Below, piece after piece: positions 1 to 8,031 of a DNA stretch of 36,382 nucleotides (the stretch's first letter is position 1; every line of letters begins with the position of its first letter). Under the pieces are notes generated by a model. It had not been told where the DNA came from. It saw only the letters and a program-made list of their open reading frames with translations, and ran no database searches. The translations under genes and the position numbers were made by a program. The stretch is from an uncultured Clostridia bacterium (GTDB taxonomy: Bacteria; Bacillota; Clostridia; TANB77; CAG-508): positions 1 through 36,382 of the forward strand of contig CANRQI010000005.1 of assembly GCA_947632835.1 (NCBI GenBank). Direction: 5' to 3'.

Positions 1-101
1 CAAGTTTATACATAAGTGAAATTTTCGCTAATAAAATAATCTTATTTTTTGGTGAAATTTTCAAAAATTATTGACATCATATTTCCTGTATTTGTGCAGT
101 T

Positions 102-138
102 GTGTCAATGTGTCAAAAATCTCCGTCCCCATTGACAC
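102..138. repeat. Imperfect REP-like inverted repeat at the left edge
   Basis: GTGTCAAT at 102-109 is the exact reverse complement of ATTGACAC at 131-138. They enclose a 21-nt loop containing TCTCCGTCCCC. The loop composition, a GC-rich patch in very AT-rich surroundings, recalls the short palindromes left by Y1 (IS200/REP-associated) transposases, but no transposase gene is present in the window. The rest of 1-179 shows nothing else recognisable. It lies just downstream of the toxin gene and might also help terminate that transcript. Confidence 0.35.
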
Positions 139-179
139 TAATCCAATTTTTTAATATTGATTGATACTTTGAATATTTT

Positions 180-491
180 TTATACTAATTTATCAAAATT
201 TCTTCTTGAATATAAAATTCTTCTAACTTCCATAGTATTGTCTTTTACTGTATAAAAAACAGTATAATTATCAACATATATTCTAAAATATGTATTTTTT
301 CTATTTCTAATAGATATATATTCTTCATATGAATCAGGACTAAATGCTCTTTGTTTTATTTCTTTTTCAAGTTTATTAACGAAGTTATTTGCAGCTATTT
401 CATTTTTTAATTGGTATTTAATATAATCCGTAATATGATCTAAATCTTTATAAAACAAAGGAAGATATTTTATTTTATATTTTTTCTCCAT
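180..491 (-). CDS. RelE/ParE-family toxin of a toxin-antitoxin module
   Basis: This 103-residue basic protein has the compact alpha-beta plan of the RelE/ParE superfamily. An N-terminal strand and helices (KIKYLPLFYKDLDHITDYI) are followed by a central AANNFVNKLEKEI helix and a C-terminal strand pair with YRIYVDNYTVFYTV-like spacing ending in MEVRRILYSRRNF. That C-terminal pattern (Y-F/V-Y then R-I-Y/L-R) is typical of the family. It overlaps the end of the antitoxin gene by 17 bp, so the two are translationally linked in the antitoxin-first order usual for these modules. Members either cleave ribosome-bound mRNA or poison gyrase, and the sequence does not settle which. Identification is by fold pattern and context. 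Confidence 0.85.
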   Translation of the reverse strand: MEKKYKIKYLPLFYKDLDHITDYIKYQLKNEIAANNFVNKLEKEIKQRAFSPDSYEEYISIRNRKNTYFRIYVDNYTVFYTVKDNTMEVRRILYSRRNFDKLV

Positions 492-765
492 TCAATTTTC
501 TCCTTATACTGCCAAATACTTCTTCATGAGTAAAATATTTAGTATTAGGATTTTCTGCTTCTTTATCTGCTTCATCCAATGCATTTTCAATATATTCATT
601 ATATTCTAAATCACTCATCAATTTAGAGTATTTTTCTAAACTCATTACTACCATTGAACCATATCCGTTTTTTGTTAAATAAACCGCTTCATCTTCTTTT
701 AAAACTAACTCCTCTATTTCTGGATATTTATTCCTTAAATCTGATACTGGTCTAATATTAATCAT
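475..765 (-). CDS. Phd/YefM-family antitoxin
   Basis: This 96-residue protein begins with MINIRPVSDLRNKYPEI, the N-terminal Phd/YefM pattern in which a short strand precedes the DNA-binding helix. GSMVVMSLEKYSKL is the strand-turn-helix signature of the family. The acidic C-terminal half (DEADKEAENPN) is what would wrap the toxin. A GGAGGAAT ribosome site lies 6-12 bp before the ATG. It is the first gene of the pair and overlaps the toxin start. Such antitoxins usually autorepress the operon, and three tandem 11-bp units just upstream (791-823) are a candidate operator. Confidence 0.85.
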   Translation of the reverse strand: MINIRPVSDLRNKYPEIEELVLKEDEAVYLTKNGYGSMVVMSLEKYSKLMSDLEYNEYIENALDEADKEAENPNTKYFTHEEVFGSIRRKLNGEKI

Positions 766-790
766 TTTAAATTCCTCCTCAAAAAGTTAT

Positions 791-823
791 TATCATAATT
801 TTATCATAATTTTATCATTATTT
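791..823. promoter_or_regulatory. Three tandem 11-bp units upstream of the toxin-antitoxin operon
   Basis: TATCATAATTT occurs at 791-801 and 802-812, and TATCATTATTT at 813-823, giving a period of one helical turn. The array lies 26 bp upstream of the antitoxin ATG, where the promoter should be. Phase-aligned units in this position fit a cooperative operator for the Phd-type antitoxin. This is inference: the tract is AT-rich and could be simple repeat slippage. Confidence 0.4.
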
Positions 824-849
824 TATATCTTTTTCAATATTTTATGCAA

Positions 850-1195
850 TTTAAGTTTCGGTGTTTTTTATATACGTTTCAAAAAGCTTTAATATATTTT
901 TTAAGTTATTCTCCCCATTTAAGAAAATGTAATTCACTAACGTTTATAACATTTTCTAAAACGGTCCCCACAAACCATAACTGAAAAAATATATTAAAGC
1001 TTTTAAGCAATATAAAAAATTATGGAAAAATATATGTTTTATGAATGAGTTTCGTGGGGACCAGCTAGCTACAGTATGTTAAATTTTATGTTCTACAGAA
1101 CTTTAAAATTTTACAGACTGTGCGTGGTTGGGATAATAAATAAAACATATATTTTTCATAACTTTTGTATAATTAAAAAAACATCGAAACTTAAA
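850..1195. mobile_element. Inverted-repeat element copy 1 (MITE-like, full length, with 9-bp target duplication)
   Basis: The element starts TTTAAGTTTCGGTGTTTTTT at 850 and ends AAAAAAACATCGAAACTTAAA-like at 1195, giving terminal inverted repeats of about 20 bp. The 9-mer TTTATGCAA stands immediately outside both ends (841-849 and 1196-1204), a clear target-site duplication. Inside are two large palindromic arms. One spans about 888-1005 around GGTCCCCACA. The other spans about 1020-1165 around GTGGGGACC and an ACAGTATGTT...ACAGACTGT stem. No transposase is encoded, so movement would need one supplied in trans. Related copies lie at 12686-13054, 22561-22660 and 34790-34986. A 9-bp duplication suits families such as ISLre2, but the parent is unknown. 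Confidence 0.8.
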
Positions 1196-1319
1196 TTTAT
1201 GCAAAAATTTTAAATGTTTTACACATAAAAAGCAAGATGTTATAAAGCACCTTGCATCTGTAAATATTTTTATTTTAATTATAAAATTTAATATATGGAA
1301 ATTAATAAAATCCACAGGT

Positions 1320-1781
1320 GTGGATTTAAACTTACAATTTCCTGCTGATTGGGAACGTGCTAAAGAAATAAAATTTGCACAAGGTTTTACAACTCCAGCT
1401 CCAAGAGATTTTGTGGGGAAAGCACCAATTTCAGAACCTGAAAGTATTGCTATGTATAATTTCACTTTAAATCATAACTTCAATTTAATTTTAGCATATC
1501 ATACACAAGGAAAAGTAATTTACTGGCAATATCAAAACTATACTCCTGAAATTAGTAAAAATATTGCAAATACTTTTTCTAATATTTCTGGATATTCAAT
1601 GGAAGATACCCCTTATGAATCTAGTTTTGCTGGATATAAAGATTGGTTTATATATCAATATAGAAAGCCTGGATTCACAATAGAAGCTGGTGTTGGAGAA
1701 AATCCTCTTCCAATTTCTCAATTTGATGAAATTTACAAAGATAATATTGGTATACTTGTATTAGGTATGGTAATTACTTAA
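1320..1781 (+). pseudogene. C-terminal fragment of an M14-family peptidoglycan peptidase
   Basis: The reading frame encodes GVDLNLQFPADW, then LAYHTQGKVIYWQ, GYKDWFIYQY and PGFTIEAGVGENPLP. These are the second half of the M14 gamma-D-glutamyl-diaminopimelate endopeptidase family, including the third zinc-ligand His (AYHTQG) and the catalytic Glu (FTIEAG). The N-terminal half with the HxxE zinc ligands, and any LysM repeats, are missing. The frame stays open upstream of the GTG at 1320, and weak homology (FNIWK) seems to extend to about 1284, so that GTG is not an authentic start. There is no ribosome site. It is a 5'-truncated remnant, 125 bp downstream of inverted-repeat copy 1. The insertion alone does not explain the loss, because the missing half is not found on the other side of the element. 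Confidence 0.8.
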
Positions 1782-1820
1782 TAATTTCTTTTCACAAAAT
1801 TAAAAAGAACTGTATATAAA

Positions 1821-1860
1821 AAATAAGATTTAAGTTATAATTTTAACTTAAATCTTATTT
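1821..1860. terminator. Bidirectional rho-independent terminator
   Basis: A perfect 17-bp stem (1821-1837 with 1844-1860) has a 6-nt loop and is flanked by A and T runs on both sides. It sits between two convergent genes, the M14 fragment (+) and the SDR gene (-), and can serve both. Confidence 0.85.
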
Positions 1861-1866
1861 TTTTCA

Positions 1867-2811
1867 TTAACCCTTAAATTGCCCTCCATTTATGTGCATT
1901 ACTTGACCTGTAACATATGAAGAATCTGAACTTGCTAAGTAAATAAATAATGGAGCTATCTCAAAAGGCTGTCCTGCCCTTCCCATAGGTGCATCTGAAC
2001 CAAGTGTAGGAATTTTTTCTGCTTCCCAACAAGCTGGTTGTAATGGTGTCCAAAATACACCTGGAGAAACTGCATTTACTCTTATATTTTTATTTGCTAA
2101 GTTAGTAGCAAGAGACCTTGTAAATCCTACAATTGCACCCTTTGTAGTTACATAATCTATTAATTCAGGTTCTCCTTGAAATGTAGTTATTGAAGTTACA
2201 TTAATAATACTTGAACCTGGTAGCATACATTTTAAAGCCCTTTTTGTTAAGTAAAACATACCATATACATTTATTTTCATTGTCAAATCAAATTGCTCAT
2301 CTGTTATGTCTAATAAACTTTTTTGCTGATATTGTACCCCAGCATTATTCACTAAAATATCAATCTTTCCAAACTTATTCATAGTTTCTTCAACAATTTT
2401 ATCACAAAAACTAGTATTTTTTATATCACCTGCTAAAAGTAAACATTTTCCTCCAAGATTTTCAATAAATCTCTTTGTTTCTTCTGCATCTCTATGCTCA
2501 TTATAATAAACAATTACAACTGTCGCACCTTCCTTAACAAATCCTACTGCAACTGCCCTTCCTAAACCTGAATCTCCACCTGTAATAATTGCTACTTTAT
2601 TCAATAATTTTCCTGAACCTCTATAATATGGATTATCAAAGACTGGGCGTGGTGTCATCAAATATTCCATTCCGGGTTGAACATCTTGATGCTGTGGTGG
2701 AAATTCTAATTTATAATCTTTACAAATCAAACCATACCCTTGATTATTAACAGATTTCAAACCATAATCATCTTGCCCATTATTATTTGAAGTATAATAC
2801 CTATAGTCCAT
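1867..2811 (-). CDS. SDR-family oxidoreductase (extended N-terminus, YhxC/YdaD type)
   Basis: This 314-residue protein has a classical short-chain dehydrogenase core. The cofactor motif is TGGDSGLGRAVA at about residue 77, followed by VNNAG and the catalytic Ser (INVTSITT) with YVTTK. It ends with the usual SSYVTGQVMHINGG. About 50 extra residues precede the core, including HQDVQPGMEYLMTPRP. This lead-in is typical of the Bacillus YhdF/YhxC/YdaD general-stress dehydrogenases. The substrate is unknown and NAD(P) dependence is inferred from the fold. It is a single-gene unit with a GGGAGG ribosome site, bounded by terminators on both sides. Confidence 0.9.
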   Translation of the reverse strand: MDYRYYTSNNNGQDDYGLKSVNNQGYGLICKDYKLEFPPQHQDVQPGMEYLMTPRPVFDNPYYRGSGKLLNKVAIITGGDSGLGRAVAVGFVKEGATVVIVYYNEHRDAEETKRFIENLGGKCLLLAGDIKNTSFCDKIVEETMNKFGKIDILVNNAGVQYQQKSLLDITDEQFDLTMKINVYGMFYLTKRALKCMLPGSSIINVTSITTFQGEPELIDYVTTKGAIVGFTRSLATNLANKNIRVNAVSPGVFWTPLQPACWEAEKIPTLGSDAPMGRAGQPFEIAPLFIYLASSDSSYVTGQVMHINGGQFKG

Positions 2812-2880
2812 TTTAATTTTCCTCCCTCATTAAAATTTTTCTATTTATTTATATTCCAAATAATATTTTTTGGTGCAAAA

Positions 2881-2908
2881 AAGAACATCTTATTTCTAAA
2901 ATGTTCTT
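2881..2908 (-). terminator. Terminator of the PBP-amylase-nagZ operon
   Basis: AAGAACAT at 2881-2888 pairs with ATGTTCTT at 2901-2908, with three further pairs inside. On the minus strand a run of six T follows. It lies 48 bp past the nagZ stop codon. Confidence 0.8.
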
Positions 2909-2955
2909 AAAATTTATCCATTTTTATCTTATTTTTTATTTATAAAAATAATTAA

Positions 2956-4143
2956 TTACATTTCAATTATTCCATACTTTAATTTGCAAGCTAAAATTCT
3001 TCTCACAGCAAAATCAATTACATCTTCTGATAATTCTCCATCTTGTACTGCATTTAACACTTGTTGTTTTTGATTTTTAAAATCAGAAGTAATTATAACA
3101 TCATTTCCACTTTGTACAGCTAGTACAGCAGCCTCACCATTTTCAGCATATTCCTCTATTGCTCTCATTGCTAAATCATCTGTAATTATAAGACCTGAAA
3201 ATTCTAATTCCTCTCTTAAAATTTTATGTACATTTTCTGACAAAGATGCTGGATAATTTTGATCCATTGAACCTACAATATTATGACTAACTAAAATAGT
3301 AGGTGCACCTACTTCTATACCACTTATAAATGGTAAAAAATCTGAATTTTCAAACTCTTCATAATTTCTTAAATCAATAGCAAAACCTGTGTGTGTATCT
3401 CTATTGTTTCCATATCCTGGAAAATGCTTTATTGAAGAAACAAGATTATATTCATTCATAAGTTTTACTACTTCTGAAACATATTCTGAAGTTTGCTGTG
3501 CATCTCCACCAAGTGATCTATCATAAATAAAATCTTCACTTGAGTTTGATATATCTGCTACTGGCGCTAAATTCATATTAATTCCTATACTTTTTAGTAG
3601 TTCTGACTTTTCTTTTGAATCCTCTAAAATAAGTTCTAATCCACCCTCTTCATATAATTGTCTAGGTGATTTGAATTTTGATGACCTAAAAGCCTTATGA
3701 TTACTAACTCTAACAACTGTCCCACCCTCTTCATCAACTGCAAAAAACATATTTATTTTGCTATTTTGTTGATTTTCATCTAATTCATTTCTTATGCTTT
3801 CTTTTGTTTGATTATTAAAATCTTTCGAAAATAAAACATATCCACCTGGATTTTCTGTTTGTATATCATAAATTGCATCTTGACTATCATATCTCACTAA
3901 AAACATTTGCCCCACTTTTTCTTCTATAGTCATATCCTCCATAATTTCTTCAGCTTCGACATAATAATCTTCAAATAAATCTTTTTTTACTATTTCCTGC
4001 TTTTCTATTTGATTATCTATTTGTTCTTTTGATTCCTGTATGACTTTATTATCTCCTTGTAAATAATAAAATATCATAAAACCACCAATTATTAAAATTA
4101 CAAATAGTAATAATATTATTAATATCAATAATTTTTTTCTCAT
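2956..4143 (-). CDS. nagZ: Glycoside hydrolase family 3 beta-N-acetylhexosaminidase, membrane-anchored
   Basis: This 395-residue protein starts with a hydrophobic segment (residues 4-27) and no lipobox Cys, so it is probably a signal anchor with the enzyme outside the membrane. The GH3 core follows: VGQMFLVRYD, FFAVDEEGGTVVRV, NMNLAPVADI and KHFPGYGNNRDTHTGF (K239-H251, with the Asp-His acid/base dyad of NagZ). LIITDDLAM (321-325) contains the nucleophile Asp. The family releases N-acetylglucosamine from muropeptides in wall recycling. It is the last gene of an operon, 10 bp after the amylase and followed by a terminator. The length suits a single GH3 domain without the C-terminal domain of GH3 beta-glucosidases. 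Confidence 0.9.
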   Translation of the reverse strand: MRKKLLILIILLLFVILIIGGFMIFYYLQGDNKVIQESKEQIDNQIEKQEIVKKDLFEDYYVEAEEIMEDMTIEEKVGQMFLVRYDSQDAIYDIQTENPGGYVLFSKDFNNQTKESIRNELDENQQNSKINMFFAVDEEGGTVVRVSNHKAFRSSKFKSPRQLYEEGGLELILEDSKEKSELLKSIGINMNLAPVADISNSSEDFIYDRSLGGDAQQTSEYVSEVVKLMNEYNLVSSIKHFPGYGNNRDTHTGFAIDLRNYEEFENSDFLPFISGIEVGAPTILVSHNIVGSMDQNYPASLSENVHKILREELEFSGLIITDDLAMRAIEEYAENGEAAVLAVQSGNDVIITSDFKNQKQQVLNAVQDGELSEDVIDFAVRRILACKLKYGIIEM

Positions 4144-4153
4144 CTTGAATCCC

Positions 4154-5614
4154 CTAATTTACATATTGTCCATCTTTTATCCATACAGAGGCACTACCAT
4201 CTTTACATGAAAAATTTCCATTTCCTTCACTATCAACATAAACTTTTTCTTCAACATTTCCTAAGCAATCATAAAATACTGTATTAGCTAATTTTTTTCC
4301 TACATTCATAGTAATAGTTCCACCTTCTCTATCACTCATTACTACTGCTAATCCAGAATCTGAGTGTTCATAATCTCCTTCTCTGACAAAGCCTATTACA
4401 TCACTACTAACAAAATAATCTCTTTGCTCACCATAAGCAAAATATTTTCTAACCTTCAATAATTTATCTAATAACTCATTTTTAGCACAAACTTCTTTTT
4501 CTGGTATACCATAATAATCACCATAAAATATACAAGGTAAACCATCTTTTCTCAATAAAATCAAAGAATATGCATGAGGTTTAAACCAATCTAAAATCCA
4601 TGATTCCAAAGCTTGACCTGGTTCTGTGTCATGATTATCTACAAATGTTACCGCTCTTTCTGGACATTCCTTAACTAAAGTTCCATCAAAAATTTCAGCT
4701 AAATTAAAATCTCCATTACTAATAGATGCTTTAAAAAGATTATAATGAAGTGGTACATCAAATAAATTTATTCTATTTTCTGTTTTTTCTAAATATTTTT
4801 TCATTATATCAATATCAATTGTCCAATATTCACCAACTGTAAATATTTCTTGTGGGCTTAATTTATTTATTTCTTCTAACCATTCTGGAAAAAAGTCTGC
4901 TCTAATATGCTTTACAGCATCTAATCTAAATCCATCAACACCTGTAAATTGATAATACCATTTTCCCCAGTTAATAAGCTCATTTGATACATCATTATTG
5001 TTCATATCAATATCAGCACCCATTAAATAATCAAAATTGCCTTTTTCCTTATCAACATCTTCATCCCATTTTTTTCCATAAAATTTATACACTGAAGAAC
5101 TTCTAGTATTTTCATCCCAGTCCACTCCATGAAAATGAGTCCAGTCCCATTTAAAACTTGAATATATATCTCCTCTTCCTGGAAAAACATATTTTGTCCA
5201 TGCTTTTATTGCAATTGCTGAACTAAGACTAACATTTCTGTTTTCTGGATCATCTTGTATTGCTAATACTTCTTCTAATTCGTCAGCTCCAAGTTTGTGA
5301 TTTAAAACAACATCAGCTAATACTTTTATATTATTTTCTTTTAAACATCTTATTGCATTTAAGTATTCATCTTTTGTTCCATACTTTGTAGGAATAGTGC
5401 CTTTTTGATTAAACTCTCCTAAATCGTATAAATCATATACTCCATATCCAACATCATACACTCCACTTGCACCTTTGTATGCTGGTGGAAGCCAAACATA
5501 ATTTATTCCCAAATTGGATAAATGAGCTCCATCTTTTGCAACTTTATTCCAAAGTGTAGAATCACTAGGTAAATACCACTCAAAATATTGCATTAAGCAA
5601 CTGTTATTTGCCAC
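4154..5614 (-). CDS. Intracellular alpha-amylase, GH13 family
   Basis: This 486-residue protein has no signal peptide and begins MANNSCLMQYFEWYLP, the opening of cytoplasmic GH13 subfamily-5 alpha-amylases. All conserved regions are present: DVVLNHK, GVDGFRLDAVKH with nucleophile D232, VGEYW with acid/base E262, and FVDNHD with D329. A short C-terminal beta domain ends at ASVWIKDGQYVN. It should hydrolyse internal alpha-1,4 bonds in maltodextrin or glycogen inside the cell. It lies between the transpeptidase gene (31 bp upstream) and nagZ (10 bp downstream), an odd place for a starch enzyme. Confidence 0.93.
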   Translation of the reverse strand: MANNSCLMQYFEWYLPSDSTLWNKVAKDGAHLSNLGINYVWLPPAYKGASGVYDVGYGVYDLYDLGEFNQKGTIPTKYGTKDEYLNAIRCLKENNIKVLADVVLNHKLGADELEEVLAIQDDPENRNVSLSSAIAIKAWTKYVFPGRGDIYSSFKWDWTHFHGVDWDENTRSSSVYKFYGKKWDEDVDKEKGNFDYLMGADIDMNNNDVSNELINWGKWYYQFTGVDGFRLDAVKHIRADFFPEWLEEINKLSPQEIFTVGEYWTIDIDIMKKYLEKTENRINLFDVPLHYNLFKASISNGDFNLAEIFDGTLVKECPERAVTFVDNHDTEPGQALESWILDWFKPHAYSLILLRKDGLPCIFYGDYYGIPEKEVCAKNELLDKLLKVRKYFAYGEQRDYFVSSDVIGFVREGDYEHSDSGLAVVMSDREGGTITMNVGKKLANTVFYDCLGNVEEKVYVDSEGNGNFSCKDGSASVWIKDGQYVN

Positions 5615-5645
5615 TCTATCACCTCATTTAATTTCTTATGTATTT

Positions 5646-7904
5646 TTATTGTGCCTCAGTTAACTGTTCTTTAACTACTAAAGATATTATTGTTCCTTCC
5701 TCAACAGATTCATTAACAATACTTTGTGAAACAACAACTCCTCGTGTTCCTTCTACAATTACGTTCAACTTAGCATCTTGAAGAGTTTTTATAGCTTGAT
5801 TCATCTCTAAGCCTTCAACATTAGGAACACTTATAGAAGTTCTTACTTCATTTTCACTTGTATATAAATATATTGTTGAACCCATATTCAAATATGCACC
5901 TGATTTAGGCATTTGGTCAGTAACTAAACTAGAATTCTCATCTGCTGTATTTGAAACAACATTAAATCCACTTGCTACTAGTTTTTCTTTTGCAGAAGCT
6001 ACTGTCATACCTTTAACATCAACAACAACTCTATTTGTATTTTGTACTGTATTTGTACTATCAGGAGTTGCTAAATTAGTACTTGTAATATTCAAATATG
6101 GTAATACTTCTGATAAAATTTCTGCTGCAACTGGTCCACAAACTTGTCCACCCTGATATGCTATGTTTGTATTTGGATTATGTACCATTATCAAACAAAC
6201 TACTTGTGTATTTTCAATAGGTGAAATTGCAATAAATGAAGAAACATATCCTTCTTCTGGATGGTCTTGTGGTGGTTCTGAAGTACCACTTTTTCCACCT
6301 ATTTCATAGCCTTCTACTGCTGCCCATCCACCAGTTCCTTCTTCAACAACTGATTTCATCATATCTTTAACTTGATTTGCAGTTTCTTCTGAAATAACTC
6401 TCCTTATTTCAGTAGTTTCAACTGTTGTCATACTTCCTGTATCTGTATTTTCAACCTGTTTAACTATTCTAGGTTCTATTAATTTTCCACCATTTGCAAT
6501 TGCTGAAACTGCAGTTATTAATTGAAGTGGTGTAATTCCAAATCTTTGACCATAAGACATTGTAGCAAGTTCTACTAAACCAACTGCATCCTTCTGATAA
6601 AAAGATGATGCTGGAACATAAGCTATATTTGTACCTATTCTATCAAAAAGTCCAAAAGCATCAAAATATTTATACATTCTATCTACACCAATTCTTTGAC
6701 CTAATTGAATAAATGATGGATTACATGATTTTTCTAGTGCTTGTCTTAAACTTCTTTCATGATGTGCTGTTTTACTCCAACAATGCATTTCTCTATCTAA
6801 TACTTGAATTGATTGATTACAATAAAAATCTCCTGGTATATCTGTTTCAGTAATCCCTTCTTCCAAAGCAATAGCAGACATTAAAAGTTTAAATGTTGAA
6901 CCTGGTTCATAAAGATTTGATACATTTTTATTACTCCATAAAGCATTTTTTGCATCACTTTTTGTTTGAGTATCTAAAGTGTCCCATGTACTAGCTAGGC
7001 CAGTAGGAGAAGGGTTTTGAGGATCATTCAAATTATAATCTGGATAATTTGCCATAGCTAAAATATCACCATTTTGAGGATTCATTAAAATAACTCCTCC
7101 ATAACTTGCTTGATTTTTTTCAATTGCCTTTTTTAGATATGTTTCTGCAATACCTTGAATTTGTGTATCTATTGTTAAATATAAATTACTACCATTTTCA
7201 GCAGCTACATATTCCTCTGTATCATCAGAAATTGCATCTCCATTAACATCTGATGTTACAGTAACTTTTCCTGGAGTTCCAACCAGTACAGAGTTCCACT
7301 TTTCTTCTATTCCTGCTAAACCTGTATTATCTGTACCACAAAAACCAATTAAAGTTGAAGCTAAATTATCATTTGGATAATATCTTTTAAAATCTCCATC
7401 TATATTTATTCCTGAAGTTATATTATTTTCCTTCATCCAATTCTTTAATTCATTTACAACTGATGTTTCTACTTTTCTAGCAATAACTTCAACAGATTTT
7501 TTACTTTCTAATTTTGCTAAAGCCTCTTCTTTAGTAATTCCAAATAGTTTTGAAAATTCCTCCGCAACTAATTCATTTTCTACAGTTTTTCCACTTGCAT
7601 ATTCAATATCACCTGGATTAAATGAAACTGTATCAACAGGAACACTTGTAGCAAGTATTTCACCATTTCTATCGTAAATCGTTCCTCTATTTGAACTAAT
7701 AATTTGACTTTTAGTTTGTTGAGAATATGCAGCTTGTTTATATTCAGTACCCTTAGCAAAAATTACATAAGATAATTTTCCCATTACAACTAAAAAACCT
7801 GCTGTAATCACTAAACCTAAGCAAAATATTCTTTTATATGAGCTTTGTTTTTCTTTTTCAATTTTTTCAGGACTTAATTTTATCTTTTTCTTCTTTTTTG
7901 CCAT
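5646..7904 (-). CDS. Class B penicillin-binding protein with two PASTA domains (SpoVD/FtsI type)
   Basis: This 752-residue peptidoglycan transpeptidase has a short basic cytoplasmic tail, one membrane span (about 25-48), a PBP dimerisation domain (about 65-230) and a transpeptidase domain. The active-site motifs are intact: S336-T-F-K339, S393-C-N395 and K538-S-G-T541. Two PASTA modules follow (about 626-683 and 691-746). Two PASTA units match PBP2x/FtsI, whereas SpoVD usually has one, so the exact role in division or spore cortex is open. The usual neighbours rsmH, ftsL and mraY are absent. It is the first gene of an operon with an intracellular amylase and nagZ, driven by the promoter at 7946-7974. 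Confidence 0.92.
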   Translation of the reverse strand: MAKKKKKIKLSPEKIEKEKQSSYKRIFCLGLVITAGFLVVMGKLSYVIFAKGTEYKQAAYSQQTKSQIISSNRGTIYDRNGEILATSVPVDTVSFNPGDIEYASGKTVENELVAEEFSKLFGITKEEALAKLESKKSVEVIARKVETSVVNELKNWMKENNITSGINIDGDFKRYYPNDNLASTLIGFCGTDNTGLAGIEEKWNSVLVGTPGKVTVTSDVNGDAISDDTEEYVAAENGSNLYLTIDTQIQGIAETYLKKAIEKNQASYGGVILMNPQNGDILAMANYPDYNLNDPQNPSPTGLASTWDTLDTQTKSDAKNALWSNKNVSNLYEPGSTFKLLMSAIALEEGITETDIPGDFYCNQSIQVLDREMHCWSKTAHHERSLRQALEKSCNPSFIQLGQRIGVDRMYKYFDAFGLFDRIGTNIAYVPASSFYQKDAVGLVELATMSYGQRFGITPLQLITAVSAIANGGKLIEPRIVKQVENTDTGSMTTVETTEIRRVISEETANQVKDMMKSVVEEGTGGWAAVEGYEIGGKSGTSEPPQDHPEEGYVSSFIAISPIENTQVVCLIMVHNPNTNIAYQGGQVCGPVAAEILSEVLPYLNITSTNLATPDSTNTVQNTNRVVVDVKGMTVASAKEKLVASGFNVVSNTADENSSLVTDQMPKSGAYLNMGSTIYLYTSENEVRTSISVPNVEGLEMNQAIKTLQDAKLNVIVEGTRGVVVSQSIVNESVEEGTIISLVVKEQLTEAQ

Positions 7905-7945
7905 AAGTATTTTTACCTTTCAAATTATTAAATTTATTCTAAATT

Positions 7946-7974
7946 ATTATATCACTATGCAAATTTTATATCAA
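7946..7974 (-). promoter_or_regulatory. Sigma-A promoter of the PBP-amylase-nagZ operon
   Basis: On the minus strand TTGATA is followed by a 17-bp spacer and TATAAT, with an extended -10 TG one base before it. It lies about 40 bp upstream of the PBP start codon. Confidence 0.75.
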
Positions 7975-7985
7975 GCAAAAAAATA

Positions 7986-8027
7986 TTTGAGTTTTAGTAT
8001 TTTTTCAGAATTATACTAAAACTCAAA
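7986..8027 (-). terminator. Rho-independent terminator after the L,D-transpeptidase gene
   Basis: A perfect 15-bp stem (7986-8000 with 8013-8027) has a 12-nt loop and is followed on the minus strand by ATTTTTTT. It begins 4 bp past the stop codon of the L,D-transpeptidase gene. Confidence 0.88.
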
Positions 8028-8031
8028 TTTT

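Noticed and set aside
1103..1465. Minus-strand frame inside element copy 1 and the M14 fragment
   Set aside because: It lies antisense to recognisable M14 coding sequence. The similar tail in a frame at 12530-12778 comes only from the repeated element.
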